A stretch of DNA of 64,000 nt from Spirosoma telluris (GCA_003259005.1 QLII01000001.1:3488501-3552500); one strand, 5' to 3'. Counted from the first letter of the stretch, positions 18,633-29,131 are shown. Notes: a model not told the origin generated them from the letters alone. Program-made: numbers and translations.

Positions 18633-19583
18633 ATGCATCCCGTCGGTTCGCGGCTACTCCTATTCGTGGTTGTATTCACGGCAGTCCACCTAACTGCCCT
18701 GGGTACCACGCTTCTACCTGATGAACCAACCGGCATCACATTTTTTAAGGGCTCCTGGAAAGATGTACTCGCCGAAGCCAAACGACAGAACAAGCCTGTG
18801 TTCGTGGATATCTATACAAGCTGGTGTCCTCCCTGCAAACGAATGGCCAAAGAAGCCTTTCCTAACCCGAAAGTTGGCACCAAATTCAATGTCCATTTTA
18901 TCAATTATCAACTTGATGCCGAACAGGGAGAAGGCGTGCAGGTGGCAAAACAATATGCGGTAGCCAGTTATCCTACAGCCCTCTATATGGCTCCCAATGG
19001 TACCTTAGTGCACCGGGCAGTGGGGTATAGTGGCATTAATGGCATGATTGATCAGGCCGATCATATGCTGGCGTTACCTCTCCTACGAACGACAATCGCC
19101 AAAGGTGATCGGGACTACGTCAGCGGAAAGCGCGACCCTACCTTCCTCAAAAAGTACTTATTGACACGTCAGGCACTCAACCGTCCTGCCAGCGATGTAC
19201 TCGATGACTATCTTGATGCACTACCCGAATCAGAACGACTAGCTCCTGAAACAATGGCGTTTGTAGCTAGTGCCATTCAATCATCAACAACCAGGGCGTT
19301 TGAGTATCTGATCAAAAACCGCCCTGACTCCCTATCGGCTGACCTGGCTCAACAAACTCTGGCAACAACGGTATCAAGTGCGCTAAACCACGTACTCGAC
19401 CTTGACTTTAAACTGGTCATCGCCACATCTGATGAGGTGTTATTGGAAACGGTTATTGCCAACAGTGAACGCAATATCGCTTCGGCTAAGCCCTTACTCA
19501 TTCGGGAAGAGGCACAGAAACAGGAGGCAGCTAACCGCTACCGCCTGGTCTTTCTTCAACAAACCCAGCATCTCCTCAAATAA
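18633..19583 (+). CDS. secreted thioredoxin-fold protein, short paralogue
   Basis: The protein has about 316 residues. I use ATG 18633; a TTG four codons upstream is less likely. It has a signal peptide to about residue 26 and a thioredoxin domain with C65-P-P-C68 instead of the C-G-P-C of its tandem paralogue. The cis-proline strand is A-S-Y-P-T-A-L-Y. The different dipeptide between the cysteines should change the redox potential, so the two may act on different substrates. The C-terminal helical part is about 150 residues shorter than in the paralogue and ends soon after Y-R-L-V-F-L-Q-Q, possibly a natural truncation. Confidence 0.88.
   Translation: MHPVGSRLLLFVVVFTAVHLTALGTTLLPDEPTGITFFKGSWKDVLAEAKRQNKPVFVDIYTSWCPPCKRMAKEAFPNPKVGTKFNVHFINYQLDAEQGEGVQVAKQYAVASYPTALYMAPNGTLVHRAVGYSGINGMIDQADHMLALPLLRTTIAKGDRDYVSGKRDPTFLKKYLLTRQALNRPASDVLDDYLDALPESERLAPETMAFVASAIQSSTTRAFEYLIKNRPDSLSADLAQQTLATTVSSALNHVLDLDFKLVIATSDEVLLETVIANSERNIASAKPLLIREEAQKQEAANRYRLVFLQQTQHLLK
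18723..18793 (+). repeat. 71-bp direct repeat, copy 2 (in thioredoxin paralogue)
   Basis: Identical partner of 17246-17316. It covers the codons from E-P-T-G-I to R-Q-N-K at the start of the thioredoxin domain. Confidence 0.95.
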
Positions 19584-19621
19584 CGGGTAATCACTTATCT
19601 CTCTTTAACTACCTCTAACAC

Positions 19622-20179
19622 ATGCATACCAGTCGATTTACCAAATTCTTCGAGCATTTTGCTTCCAAAGCCACTCAGGCTACTGGCTCGTCAAGCGCTT
19701 TTCTGTTAGCGCTGTTAACCATTATTATCTGGCTCATTACCGGCCCCATTTTTGGTTACTCCGATACCTGGCAGTTGATTATCAATACCAGCACCACCAT
19801 TATCACGTTCCTGATGGTGTTTTTGATTCAGAAATCGCAGAACAAAGATTCACTGGCCATGCAGATTAAACTCAACGAACTGATTGCAGTAAACCGAAAA
19901 GCCAGCAACCGCCTGCTCAATGTGGAAGATCTGACCGAGCAGGAACTCCATGCCTTACACAGGTTCTTTGGCGAACTAGCCACAAAGGCAAAAACCGAAG
20001 CAAGCCTGTCGGAGTCGCACTCAGTTGAAGAAGCGGAAGATATTCACAACGAGAAGTTAGAAGTTCTTCATGAACGGCAGGCAGCACGTCGGTCTGAAAA
20101 ACAAGCTGCCAAACCACAGAAAGAAGCCGATAAAAAGGCATCAGATAAAACGCCCCCATCTAAAAAAAAGCCTTTATAG
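19622..20179 (+). CDS. low-affinity iron permease family protein
   Basis: The protein has 185 residues. Two membrane helices, about 22-42 and 50-70, flank G-P-I-F-G-Y-S-D-T-W-Q, the conserved motif of the Iron_permease (PF04120-type) family, followed by I-Q-K-S-Q-N-K-D. The C-terminal 80 residues are charged and probably coiled, ending in a Lys-rich tail. The family name comes from yeast Fet4; many bacterial members have no demonstrated iron transport, so the activity is uncertain. It follows the thioredoxin genes by 38 bp and could be read through from them. Confidence 0.85.
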   Translation: MHTSRFTKFFEHFASKATQATGSSSAFLLALLTIIIWLITGPIFGYSDTWQLIINTSTTIITFLMVFLIQKSQNKDSLAMQIKLNELIAVNRKASNRLLNVEDLTEQELHALHRFFGELATKAKTEASLSESHSVEEAEDIHNEKLEVLHERQAARRSEKQAAKPQKEADKKASDKTPPSKKKPL

Positions 20180-20299
20180 AGAAATGGCACGTTGTTATTG
20201 AGAGTAGAGATAGGGCTTGTGTGGATAACCTTGTGCATAATCCTGTTTACATGTCGCCCGTCAGTTCACTGATAGGATTCAGCTAATTCCCTAACCCTG

Positions 20300-20662
20300 T
20301 CAGTGTATGTATATGCTCGGAATAAAATTCTTGTATTCGTTCTTTAGATTGAAAGGAGGCTTCTCATTGGCTATAACATGGGACTCGATCTGTTTGGCTG
20401 TTTGGCCATCACACCGGTAGTAGACGAATGTAAAATAGTCCGGATTACCAAACTGCGCCAGAATAGAGTTACCTGACCCTCTGACGTGTTTACCAAGGCG
20501 TCCAGCAATTGTATCGCCAGTGGCAACACCAATATAGACGACTTGACCTGCTGGGCTAAGAATTTGATATAGGCCAGTATCCTTAGGTGCATTTGCGCTG
20601 ATGACGCTTGCCGAGAATTGATAAGGACCTTCCCAGGTTCGTCCGTATTTATCCGTATACAT
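20300..20662 (-). CDS. GIY-YIG domain protein
   Basis: The protein has 120 residues and is essentially one GIY-YIG domain. The signature is G30-L-Y in D-T-G-L-Y-Q-I-L and Y43-I-G in V-V-Y-I-G-V-A. The catalytic Arg is near 55 (A-G-R-L-G-K-H) and the metal-binding Glu is in I-E-S-H-V-I. N105 in P-P-F-N-L-K-N matches the conserved late Asn. Stand-alone versions of this size are common in bacteria; their roles range from repair to unknown. There is no DNA-binding extension and no methyltransferase partner, so it is not obviously a restriction enzyme. Confidence 0.85.
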   Translation of the reverse strand: MYTDKYGRTWEGPYQFSASVISANAPKDTGLYQILSPAGQVVYIGVATGDTIAGRLGKHVRGSGNSILAQFGNPDYFTFVYYRCDGQTAKQIESHVIANEKPPFNLKNEYKNFIPSIYIH

Positions 20663-20894
20663 AAGGTACAGAATTTAAGTTGATTGCGAATATTCAACAT
20701 TTTAAAATTAGTCAAAAGAAAGCCCAGGCCGATTTTACTTTCCGGTCGTTTTTGTCCATTTCATTGGTCCACAGTATGGTGCAACTTGAATCAGAAAGTA
20801 CGTTTATTCGAAAGTATGCACAAACAGTCCTGATTTAAACAGGTTTATTACCTTCAAAGAATTGCCTGTTTTTGCTTTCAGTTCGTTTCAACGT

Positions 20895-22922
20895 ATGAAT
20901 CAGCTTCCTGATGCCCAGCCTACTAGTCTTTTCAGCGATGAAGAAGCGTTATTACGACGCTCTTATGACCAGTTACAAACAGCCCTCAGTATAGGCCTCA
21001 TTGCAACCTGGTTCTGGGATATTGGAAACGACAAGGTATATGGCGACGTTAACCTGCTTCGATTATTTGGTCTATCGGAAGAACAGGAACACACCGGCCT
21101 GCCACTCAGCACATTCACCAATGCTATTCATCCCGATGATCGACTTCGGGTTACGCAATTGATTGACGAAGCGATTCGGTCAGGTTCTATTTACGAAGCG
21201 GAATATCGTATCACAGGCAAAGGATCAGAAAGCCGATGGGTGTTAGCTCGTGGTCGGTTAAGTTACAATGAACACCATCAGCCACTTACTTTTTCGGGTG
21301 TACTGATCGACGTAACCGGACGCAAACAGGCCGAAATGCGGGAGCAGGTTGCCGAAGCCAGTTTGCGGCTTTCTATCGAATCGGCCCGGATTGGTACCTG
21401 GGATTTTTATCCGCTTACGGGCGAGTTAATCTGGTCTGATCGTTGCAAAGAACTATTTGGACTACCTCCTTCAGCCGCAATCGACTACACCGTTTTTTTG
21501 GCCGGTCTCCACCCCGATGATCGCGAGCCAATTGATCGGGCGATACAGGCCGTTCTACAACCTGACAGCAGCGAATTTTTCACATGTGAATATCGAACCA
21601 TAAGTTTCAGCGACGGGCAACTCCGCTGGATTCGCTCCAACGGGCAAACCTTTAAGAATAAACAGGGTGTTGTTCAGCGATTTATAGGAACGGTAGTCGA
21701 TATAACGTCCGACAAGGAGAATGAAGTCTTGCTCCAACAGCGTGTAGAACAACAAACGCAGGATCTGGAGCGGCAGGCACATCAACTCCGTACTACACTG
21801 GATGCATCGCTTAATAGTATTATTGCCATGACGGCCATTCGGGATGAAAGCGGGACTATTGTCGATTTCATGATGGATACCGCCAACGCTGCCGTTATCC
21901 GAAGTAATTTCATGACACCCAACCAGATTATTGGGCGAACTTTGTTGACGGTATTTCCGGGAAATAAGGAAAATGGCTTTTTTGATCTGTATATAACCGT
22001 TGTTGAAACCGGACAGGCTGGGCAAAGCACTCAATACTACCGTGATGACTTCGGCCTTGAGGGTTGGTTTGAAGTATCGGCAGTGAAGCAGGATAGCGAT
22101 AGCGTGGTGGTAACCTTCAACAACATTACCGAGCGAAAAAAAGCCGAACTGGCAGCTCAACAACAGGCTATTGAACTTAAAAAAGCCAATGAAGAGCTTA
22201 AGCGCTCCAACGAAAGCTTACAACAGTTTGCGCATATAGCCTCGCATGATCTACAGGAGCCCCTCCGACGGATTCAGGCGTTCAGCGACTTATTGAAAGG
22301 ACAGTTTGCGGATAATCTTTCTGATGGCGAACGAGACATGCTCAGCCGAATTCAGCGGTCGGCGAAGCGAATGCAAATGCTGGTGAAAGACCTGCTTATC
22401 TATTCCAAGCTGAGTACCCAGCGCGAGCCATTCACAACCGTTTCGCTCAACGAGGTCGTTGACGATGTCATCAGCGACCTAGAGGTAAGTATCAGCGAAA
22501 AAAACGCGACGATCCAGATGGACACCCTACCGAAGGTATCGGGGAGTTCATCCAGATTACGGCAGCTTTTCCAGAATCTACTTGCCAATTCATTAAAATT
22601 CAGCGCTCAGGACGTAGCTCCCGTCATTCAAATTCGAGCACGAATGGTGCAACATGATGAGTTGCCTGCCCATTTACAGGACGTGCAGCCTTATCCATTC
22701 TGGCTCATTACCGTAGCCGATAATGGAATTGGTTTTGATGAACGCTACAAAGACCGGATTTTCACGCCTTTCCAACGGCTGCATGATAAAACTGTGTATG
22801 GTGGCACCGGAATTGGCCTGGCAATTTGCCAGCGAGTAACCGAAAGTCATGGCGGAGCAATCGATGTGAGTAGTCAACCAGGGCAGGGGTCTACCTTCAA
22901 AATATTTCTCCCTGTTCTTTAA
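20895..22922 (+). CDS. multi-PAS sensor histidine kinase
   Basis: The protein has 675 residues. I start at ATG 20895; a TTG at 20862 in frame is less likely. Three PAS domains (about 30-150, 155-285, 300-420) are followed by a short coiled coil, a HisKA domain with phospho-acceptor His in A-S-H-D-L-Q-E-P-L-R, and an HATPase with N-L-L-A-N-S-L-K-F-S, D-N-G-I-G-F and G-T-G-I-G-L-A. It has no membrane helix, so it senses a cytoplasmic signal. The H-box matches that of phytochrome-type kinases. It faces the bacteriophytochrome operon tail-to-tail, with its stop 8 bp from that of the heme oxygenase gene, and could share the single-domain receiver. Confidence 0.92.
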   Translation: MNQLPDAQPTSLFSDEEALLRRSYDQLQTALSIGLIATWFWDIGNDKVYGDVNLLRLFGLSEEQEHTGLPLSTFTNAIHPDDRLRVTQLIDEAIRSGSIYEAEYRITGKGSESRWVLARGRLSYNEHHQPLTFSGVLIDVTGRKQAEMREQVAEASLRLSIESARIGTWDFYPLTGELIWSDRCKELFGLPPSAAIDYTVFLAGLHPDDREPIDRAIQAVLQPDSSEFFTCEYRTISFSDGQLRWIRSNGQTFKNKQGVVQRFIGTVVDITSDKENEVLLQQRVEQQTQDLERQAHQLRTTLDASLNSIIAMTAIRDESGTIVDFMMDTANAAVIRSNFMTPNQIIGRTLLTVFPGNKENGFFDLYITVVETGQAGQSTQYYRDDFGLEGWFEVSAVKQDSDSVVVTFNNITERKKAELAAQQQAIELKKANEELKRSNESLQQFAHIASHDLQEPLRRIQAFSDLLKGQFADNLSDGERDMLSRIQRSAKRMQMLVKDLLIYSKLSTQREPFTTVSLNEVVDDVISDLEVSISEKNATIQMDTLPKVSGSSSRLRQLFQNLLANSLKFSAQDVAPVIQIRARMVQHDELPAHLQDVQPYPFWLITVADNGIGFDERYKDRIFTPFQRLHDKTVYGGTGIGLAICQRVTESHGGAIDVSSQPGQGSTFKIFLPVL

Positions 22923-22930
22923 GGAGCAGC

Positions 22931-23509
22931 TTAAAAAACGGGCAACTGACTACGGTGAAAAATAGTCTGATAATCCAGAAACGCCTGGGCTGCTGCGGCA
23001 ACGACTTCATCGGAATATGCTTCGCCCTGGCGAGTTAAGAAAACACCGAAATTCTTCCAGTTACTACCCAAAGCAGCTCCGTAGCCCTGGTAAAAACGAG
23101 CCTGTTCAAGCAATGGCTGAATGGCCGAATTTTTCTGCAACATCCGCCAGATAACCATTCCGCCCAGCATTGACCCCTCACCCACATAGGCAGCCCCCAG
23201 CAACGCCACCGGCGACCAGTCGGCAAATAACCCCGGTATAGGTTGCGGTATTGATTCATTCAGATAGGCTAAATCGTTCAGCAACCAGGTTGTTTTTTTT
23301 CGAGAATCGGGGTCATAATCCTTAAAAAAATCGGGATGATGATCAATAGCCGCTTCGAGTGCCTGATGATACGTAAAATGAGTGCGGAGCAAATGGGTGT
23401 ATTCTTCCACAGAAAGGTGTCCATTTCGCAACGATTCTGTATAAAACAGCTGCTCCGTTTGTTCGTGCAACGATCGGGTCTCGTTCCGCAAACGTTCCAG
23501 TAAAGTCAT
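22931..23509 (-). CDS. bphO: heme oxygenase, biliverdin-producing (BphO type)
   Basis: The protein has 192 residues, normal for bacterial BphO. It has the proximal heme ligand His15 in S-L-H-E-Q-T-E, and G-E-G-S-M-L-G-G near 115-122, the flexible distal-helix glycine motif. It opens heme to biliverdin IXa with oxygen, giving the chromophore used by bacteriophytochromes. It is the last gene of a minus-strand operon: phytochrome kinase, then receiver, then this gene, spaced by 3 and 32 bp. The clustering strongly supports a role in supplying chromophore rather than iron scavenging. Confidence 0.9.
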   Translation of the reverse strand: MTLLERLRNETRSLHEQTEQLFYTESLRNGHLSVEEYTHLLRTHFTYHQALEAAIDHHPDFFKDYDPDSRKKTTWLLNDLAYLNESIPQPIPGLFADWSPVALLGAAYVGEGSMLGGMVIWRMLQKNSAIQPLLEQARFYQGYGAALGSNWKNFGVFLTRQGEAYSDEVVAAAAQAFLDYQTIFHRSQLPVF

Positions 23510-23541
23510 GCATTAAGTTGTTGAATAGTGGTTGGCACAGA

Positions 23542-23973
23542 TTACCGATGGTCCATTCGGGTGTTATTCTCTAACCAGAAATCACACAGTTTACTGATTA
23601 ATGAACCCGTTGCCTGGTAGCTACCGGGCTTGACCACGTAGGCATTAACACCGGCTTCGTAAGCCGACTTAATATCGTGAGGGCTATCGGATGTGCTAAA
23701 AGCAACAATGGGTAAAAAGCGGGTTCGATCGATCGAGCGGGCCTGTTGAACCACCTCAACACCGCTTATCCCGTTCAGATTTAAATCCAGCAAAACCAGT
23801 TTAGGCAACGAATGAGGCTGGTTTTTATAACGCCCCTGGCCCGTTAAATAGTCAACAGCATCGGCACCACTTTCGAGAACAGTGTAGGTAATGGGCCGAT
23901 TCATCTTCCGTATCAAACGGCCGAATATATCCGCATCGTTCGGATTATCTTCAACATATAGGACATCTACCAT
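23542..23973 (-). CDS. single-domain response regulator (Rcp1-like)
   Basis: The protein has 143 residues and is a bare receiver domain. The acidic pair E-D-N follows the first strand, the phospho-acceptor Asp is in L-V-L-L-D-L-N-L-N-G, and the conserved Lys is in Y-V-V-K-P-G-S. The A-F-S-T-S strand supplies the switch Ser/Thr. The length and the insert between helix 4 and strand 5 fit Rcp1-type partners of phytochromes. Its ATG (23973) is 3 bp past the kinase stop, so it is co-transcribed with the photoreceptor. There is no output domain, so it probably signals by protein contact. Confidence 0.92.
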   Translation of the reverse strand: MVDVLYVEDNPNDADIFGRLIRKMNRPITYTVLESGADAVDYLTGQGRYKNQPHSLPKLVLLDLNLNGISGVEVVQQARSIDRTRFLPIVAFSTSDSPHDIKSAYEAGVNAYVVKPGSYQATGSLISKLCDFWLENNTRMDHR

Positions 23974-23976
23974 GAG

Positions 23977-26214
23977 TTAAGCAGGTGTGGTCAAAGGAAA
24001 TGAAACGGAAAATGTTGTACCCCGATCTGGTTCGCTATGAAACCAGATTTTACCCTGATGCCGGTTAATGATCCGTTTCACAATGGCCAAACCAACCCCA
24101 GACCCTTCAAACTGACGGGCATTTTCCAACCGCTTAAATAAATCAAACATCTTGCCAGCTTGTTTCATATCGAAGCCAATCCCATTATCTTCAACCGAAT
24201 AAATGATCTCGTCTTCTGTTTGTCGTCCATTCACCCGTATAACGGCATTAGGGTTAATCGGGTATATTTAGCCGCGTTACCCATCAGGTTGGTAAAGAGT
24301 TGGAGTGTCATTGTCGGATCGGCAGATAAGGGTGGTGTATTCCCAATCTCAATTTGCAAGGAACGCTCTTTGGCTGTTACTAAAATCTCCTCCCGAATAC
24401 CCTCCAGCAATGGTTTCATATCGACCAATTCTGTACTCAGATCAGTACGGCCCATCCGCGAATAATACAGAATATGCCGAATCAGACTCCGCATTCGCTC
24501 TGTTGAGTCAATAATTTTCTGAAACAATGCCTGCGCATCGGGATTAAAACTCTCCCCATATTCTTCCAGCAAAATTTCCGAGTAACACCGAATCGACGAT
24601 AAGGGTGTCCGCAAATCATGCGACACTGTATAGCTGAAGGCATCTAATTCTTCGTAGGCTATCTGCAACCGCTGGTTTAGCAACCGGATTTCGTTCGCCT
24701 GCTTCGTTACTACCTGCAAAATATCTTCCCGTAATTTCACCACCGCTCCTATTTCGGCTTCACTCCAGGAAAGCGATGTATTACGTACTTGCTCAGTCCA
24801 GGCAGCAAAACTCGTTCGGGGTTAATCCGATGTTGGCCATCTGCGCTAATGGTTACTGGCTTATCAGGATTACCCGCCCACGTAACCTCCTGAATCTGTT
24901 CAGGCTTGAACCAGAACACGTATTCCTTAAGCTCACTGGACAACTCAATCGCCAATAAACCCGCTCCTATCTTACGAAAGGATTCAGCTGGTGGATACAA
25001 ATTGGGAAGTTGATTGGTTTCCAGAAATGTTTCTGTGTGGGTTGTTGGCACCCATTCGGCCAATGCCCGAATCTCAGCTTCGTCGGGAGCCTGGCCCAGT
25101 CGGTAAACTTTATCATTAAACAGTAAAGCTGCCCCAGTTGCCTCCGTTACATCGAGTACCGTAACGGCCGATTTGATAAGTGCCCGTACCACATCATCAG
25201 TAAGAATCAACTGTTCGTGCAATCGCTGCCCATTCTGCGTGTATTGCAGCAGATTGGTTTTGTCTTCTTCATCCTTCCGAAACTCCAGGGCAGCCGACAG
25301 GAGCTGGCTGACAAATTTAGCCGCCTGCCGGGCCGGATAATCGACAAAGTGTGGCGTTGTATTGTGGCACGAAATCAATCCCCACAACTCACCCCGATAC
25401 AGCAACGAAATACTCATGGATGCCTGTACACCCATATTTTTCAGATACTCAATATGAACTGGGGAAACCGCTCGCAGCACCGAGTGGGTTAGATCAAGCG
25501 GGCGATCACTGGGCCAATCGGAAGTTGACAGAATGCGGGCGGGTATACTGGTGGCATCCGCAATCAACCGCACCAGATTGATTTTATACAACTCCCGCGC
25601 CTGTCGGGGAATATCCGAAGCCGGATAGTGTAAGCCCAGATATGGTTCCAGATGGTCATCTTTTTCCTCAGCCACAACTTGTCCGTGCCAATCAGCTCCG
25701 AATCGGTAGACCATGACCCGATCAAACCCAATAATAGCTTTTACACGCCGGGCGGTATTTTGCAGCAAATCGGCGAGGGTACGGCTAGACTGAACTTCGG
25801 TTAACGCCTGCGCAAGCAGTTGCTGGTTGATGAGGAGGTTTTGCTCGTTGCCAATGGGTTCCCATTCGAGCAGGATGAGTCCCTGATACTGGTGAATAAT
25901 CAGGTTCCAGGTTTTCCCATTCAGGGTTACCCGGCTTGGGTTCATGGTATCCAGGAATCGTTCCGGCTCCCTACGTTCAGGAGTTCAATCAATGTGGTTA
26001 CGGGCAAGTCCGTATCTGCTACCAGCGCTTTGATAGACTGCCCCAGCAATTCCGGAGGAGGTATACCAACCAGTTCAGCTATATTGGCACTTACATGAAC
26101 AATGGTATACGTATCAGGCTGAATAGCAACTAAATAACCATATGACTGGATATGGCCAAGAATATGAATGGGTTCGCGTTCGCAGTTTGTCAGGTCAACA
26201 GGTAATGAATTCAT
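23977..26214 (-). CDS. bphP: bacteriophytochrome histidine kinase (frameshifted)
   Basis: The corrected protein has about 746 residues in the order PAS-GAF-PHY-HisKA-HATPase. Cys11 in T-N-C-E-R-E-P-I-H-I is the biliverdin attachment site. The GAF domain has H-Y-P-A-S-D-I-P. The PHY tongue motif S-F-A-A-W appears only after restoring a base near 24811. The kinase has Y-T-V-S-H-D-L-R-T-P-L and D-N-G-I-G-F. Three lost bases break it: about 25968-25971, about 24811, and 24251-24253. Receiver and heme oxygenase genes follow in the same operon. It should be a red/far-red light sensor kinase. All catalytic and chromophore residues are present, so it is probably functional. Confidence 0.93.
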
Positions 26215-26441
26215 TGAGTAAGTTCATGGGATAAACGAACGACATAACTTATTGGTCAAAGGATGCCGCTAAGCCAGAAGTCGCAGTCACAAAGTGCAAT
26301 ATAAGCACCCGTCTACTAGAGCTAGCATAAATCTATTTAACTACACAAGATAGTGTATGTTCAGATAAAATTGGCGGAACCAGTAAATGCGGACTACCAA
26401 ATGCATTTAGTTAAACCCACTATCGCAAACTCTTATTCTTT

Positions 26442-27343
26442 ATGCCAAATCAGATTTTAGTGATTGGTAGCTCAAATACCGACATGGTCGTTAAGACCCA
26501 GAAATTACCCGCACCAGGCGAAACTGTGTTAGGTGGCACATTTTTCATGAATCCCGGTGGTAAAGGAGCTAATCAGGCGGTTGCAGCCGCCCGGCTTAGT
26601 GGGCAGGTGACGGTTGTCGCTAAAGTCGGAAATGATATTTTTGGCCAGCAGGCCATCGCTGGTTTTAAGCAGGAAGGGATCAACACAACCTATATACAGA
26701 CCGATGGAGAGCACCCGTCGGGCGTTGCCCTGATCAATGTCGATGCCTCCGGCGAAAACTGCATCACGGTTGCTCCCGGCTCGAATGCCTATCTGCAAGC
26801 CAGCGAAACCGACGACGCGCTGCAAACAATAAGCGCCGACGCATTCGTACTTCTTCAACTCGAAATTCCGCTGGCCACGGTTGAGCATGTCGTGAAACAA
26901 GCCGCCAGACAGGGCTTACGCGTTATTCTCAATCCAGCTCCCGCCCAGCCGCTTCCAGCTGACCTCTTTCAACATCTGTTTTTGATTACACCGAATGAAA
27001 CCGAGGCCGAATTGTTCACGGGAATCCGGGTAACCGACTTACCTACGGCCAGGCAGGCGGCCCAAAAGCTGCACGAGATGGGCGTTACCAATGTCGTCAT
27101 TACACTTGGGTCAAAAGGTGCTTACCTCTCTACCGGAACGCAGGAACAACTCATTCCCACGCCCCCGTCAAGGCTGTAGACACGACAGCTGCCGGTGATT
27201 GTTTCAATGGTGCGCTAACCGTAGGTCTGGCCGAAGGGCAGGCGCTTCCTGATGCCATCGCGTTTGCCTGCAAAGCGGCCTCGATTTCGGTCACACGCAT
27301 GGGCGCTCAGGCGTCGATGCCGAAACGGGAAGAAGTCGATTAA
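26442..27343 (+). CDS. rbsK: ribokinase (frameshifted)
   Basis: This PfkB-family kinase phosphorylates ribose to ribose-5-phosphate. The start is N-Q-I-L-V-I-G-S-S-N-T-D-M-V, followed by P-G-E-T and the G-G-K-G-A-N-Q-A substrate motif near 40-47. The catalytic D-T-T-A-A-G-D-C-F-N-G lies after a frameshift at the C-run 27162-27166; one added C gives about 300 residues, the usual length. It sits 202 bp upstream of a secreted ADP-ribosylglycohydrolase on the same strand, a pairing that suggests salvage of ribose released from ADP-ribosyl or nucleoside compounds. Confidence 0.93.
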
Positions 27344-27412
27344 CCAGTGCTTTGTCGAACTAGTGCTTTTCCAATTCAGCCTCTATAAGCACTGATAATC
27401 AGCACCATATAA

Positions 27413-27480
27413 ACAAAAGAATCTAGTAGAATCAAAAGAATCTATTTTGGTCAGGCACTAGATTTTATTGATTCGTTGGA
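27413..27480. repeat. degenerate member of a GATTCTAT-type repeat
   Basis: This gap between ribokinase and the glycohydrolase has repeated AGAATCTA, TAGAATCAAAAGAATCTATTTTGG-like words (given in parts) and, beyond a short spacer, the complementary TTTATTGATTCGTTGGATTC. Pairing is imperfect. The same words occur at 30296-30400 and 49081-49161. Confidence 0.5.
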
Positions 27481-27545
27481 TTCTATTGACTTAAATGAGC
27501 ATCAACAATATAATCTAATCCCCTTCTCGCCTAAACCAGTTTACT

Positions 27546-29110
27546 ATGAAAATTTTCTCCTTATCCATCCTATCACTTGCTCTCCTACTGTCGGCCGCAG
27601 TGCCCCCCACAAACCCGTTAAATCTGGAGCGCCAGCCTCGGTAACCCTATCGAAAACGGCGATTCAGGACAAAATAAAAGGCGGCTGGGCGGGCCAGGTT
27701 ATTGGCTGTACATTCGGTGGACCAACCGAGTTTCGGTTTACAGGTACTATGATCAATGCCTACCAGCCAATTCCCTGGTATGACGGCTATATCAAGAAAA
27801 CCATGACCGATATTCCAGGCCTGTACGATGACCTCTACATGGACCTGACTTTCGTAGACATTTTCGAGAAAAAAGGGCTTGATGCACCCATTTCCGAACA
27901 TGCCAATGCCTATGCCAATGCTGAATATATGCTCTGGCATGCCAATCAGGCTGGTCGCTACAACCTTCTAAATGGGATGAAAGCGCCAGAATCGGGGCAT
28001 TGGCTCAACAATCCGCACGCCGATGATATTGACTTTCAGATCGAAGCCGATTTCTCGGGCCTGATGGCTCCTGGCATGCCCAACACGGCGGTGAAGATTG
28101 GCGACCCAATCGGGCACATTATGAACTATGGCGATGGCTGGTATGGGGGTGCTTATGTAGGAGCCATGTACTCGCTGGCGTTTGTGTCTAACGATGTGAA
28201 CTACATCGTTAAAGAGGCTTTAAAAACCATTCCAACGCAGAGTACCTTCTACCAATGCATTGCCGATGTCATTAAGTGGCACGATCAGTTTCCGAACGAT
28301 TGGAAGCGCACCTGGTTTGAAATTGAGCGTAAATGGTCTGACGAAGTGGGTTGCCCCGACGGCGTGTTTCACTCCTTTAACATCGATGCCAAAATAAACT
28401 CGGCCTATATTGTTCTGGGCCTTCTTTACGGCGGGGGAGATTTTACTAAAACGATGGAAATCAGTACCCGTGCTGGCCAGGATTCCGACTGTAACCCGGC
28501 TTCGGCGGGGGGTATTCTGGGTACGATGTTAGGTTATGGCCACATTCCAGCTTATTGGAAACAGGGGCTAAAAGAAGCAGAAGACATCGACTTCAAATAC
28601 ACGACCATGTCGCTGAACGATGTGTATGCCCTGAGTATGAAACACGCCCTACAGGTTGTAGAGCGTAATGGTGGGAAAATCAACGGTGAGCAGGTTACCA
28701 TTGCCCTGCAAACACCCAAAGCCGTGCGCCTGGAACAAGCCTTTACAGGTCACTATCCCGTACTGGCGCGTGGCATCAACAAAGAGATCGACGGCGAATA
28801 CAGTTTCGATTTTGAGGGTATAGGGTTTGTACTCAAGGGAGAAGCCAAACCCAAAACCCGCAGTTCCTGGGATTACAAAAGCGATTTTGCGTTTAATGCC
28901 GAATTATACATCGACGACAAGAAAATCGAAAAAGCTAAATTACCCGTCGATTTTACCCACCGCCGGCATGAGTTATTCTGGCGCTATCAGCTTCCCAAAG
29001 GGAAACATACCGTGCGTATAAAGGTACTGAATGCCGACTCAAATCATATAGTGCGCATGGGCGAGTTGATTGTCTATAGCGATCAGCCTGTTCCATCAAA
29101 GCTTCGCTAG
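27546..29110 (+). CDS. secreted ADP-ribosylglycohydrolase family protein (frameshifted)
   Basis: The proper start is ATG 27546, which gives a Sec signal peptide (M-K-I-F-S-L-S-I-L-S-L-A-L-L-L-S-A-A). The frame is lost at the C-run 27603-27608; one added C joins it to the main body, about 521 residues in total. The DraG/ARH fold is shown by K-G-G-W-A-G-Q-V-I-G near its start, the paired acidic D-D-L-Y-M-D-L-T metal site, and S-T-R-A-G-Q-D-S-D-C-N-P late in the protein. A C-terminal beta domain of about 120 residues follows. Enzymes of this fold remove ADP-ribose or cleave nucleosides. The export signal and the neighbouring ribokinase suggest processing of an outside ribosyl compound. Confidence 0.88.
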
Positions 29111-29131
29111 TAAATAGCAATTATCTAGCTT

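Noticed and set aside
20862-20894. Extended N-terminus of the PAS kinase
   Set aside because: It starts with TTG and adds 11 residues; an ATG at 20895 fits better.
27603-27608. Start of the glycohydrolase at 27476
   Set aside because: That frame begins inside a repeat and gives no signal peptide, whereas ATG 27546 followed by one restored C does.
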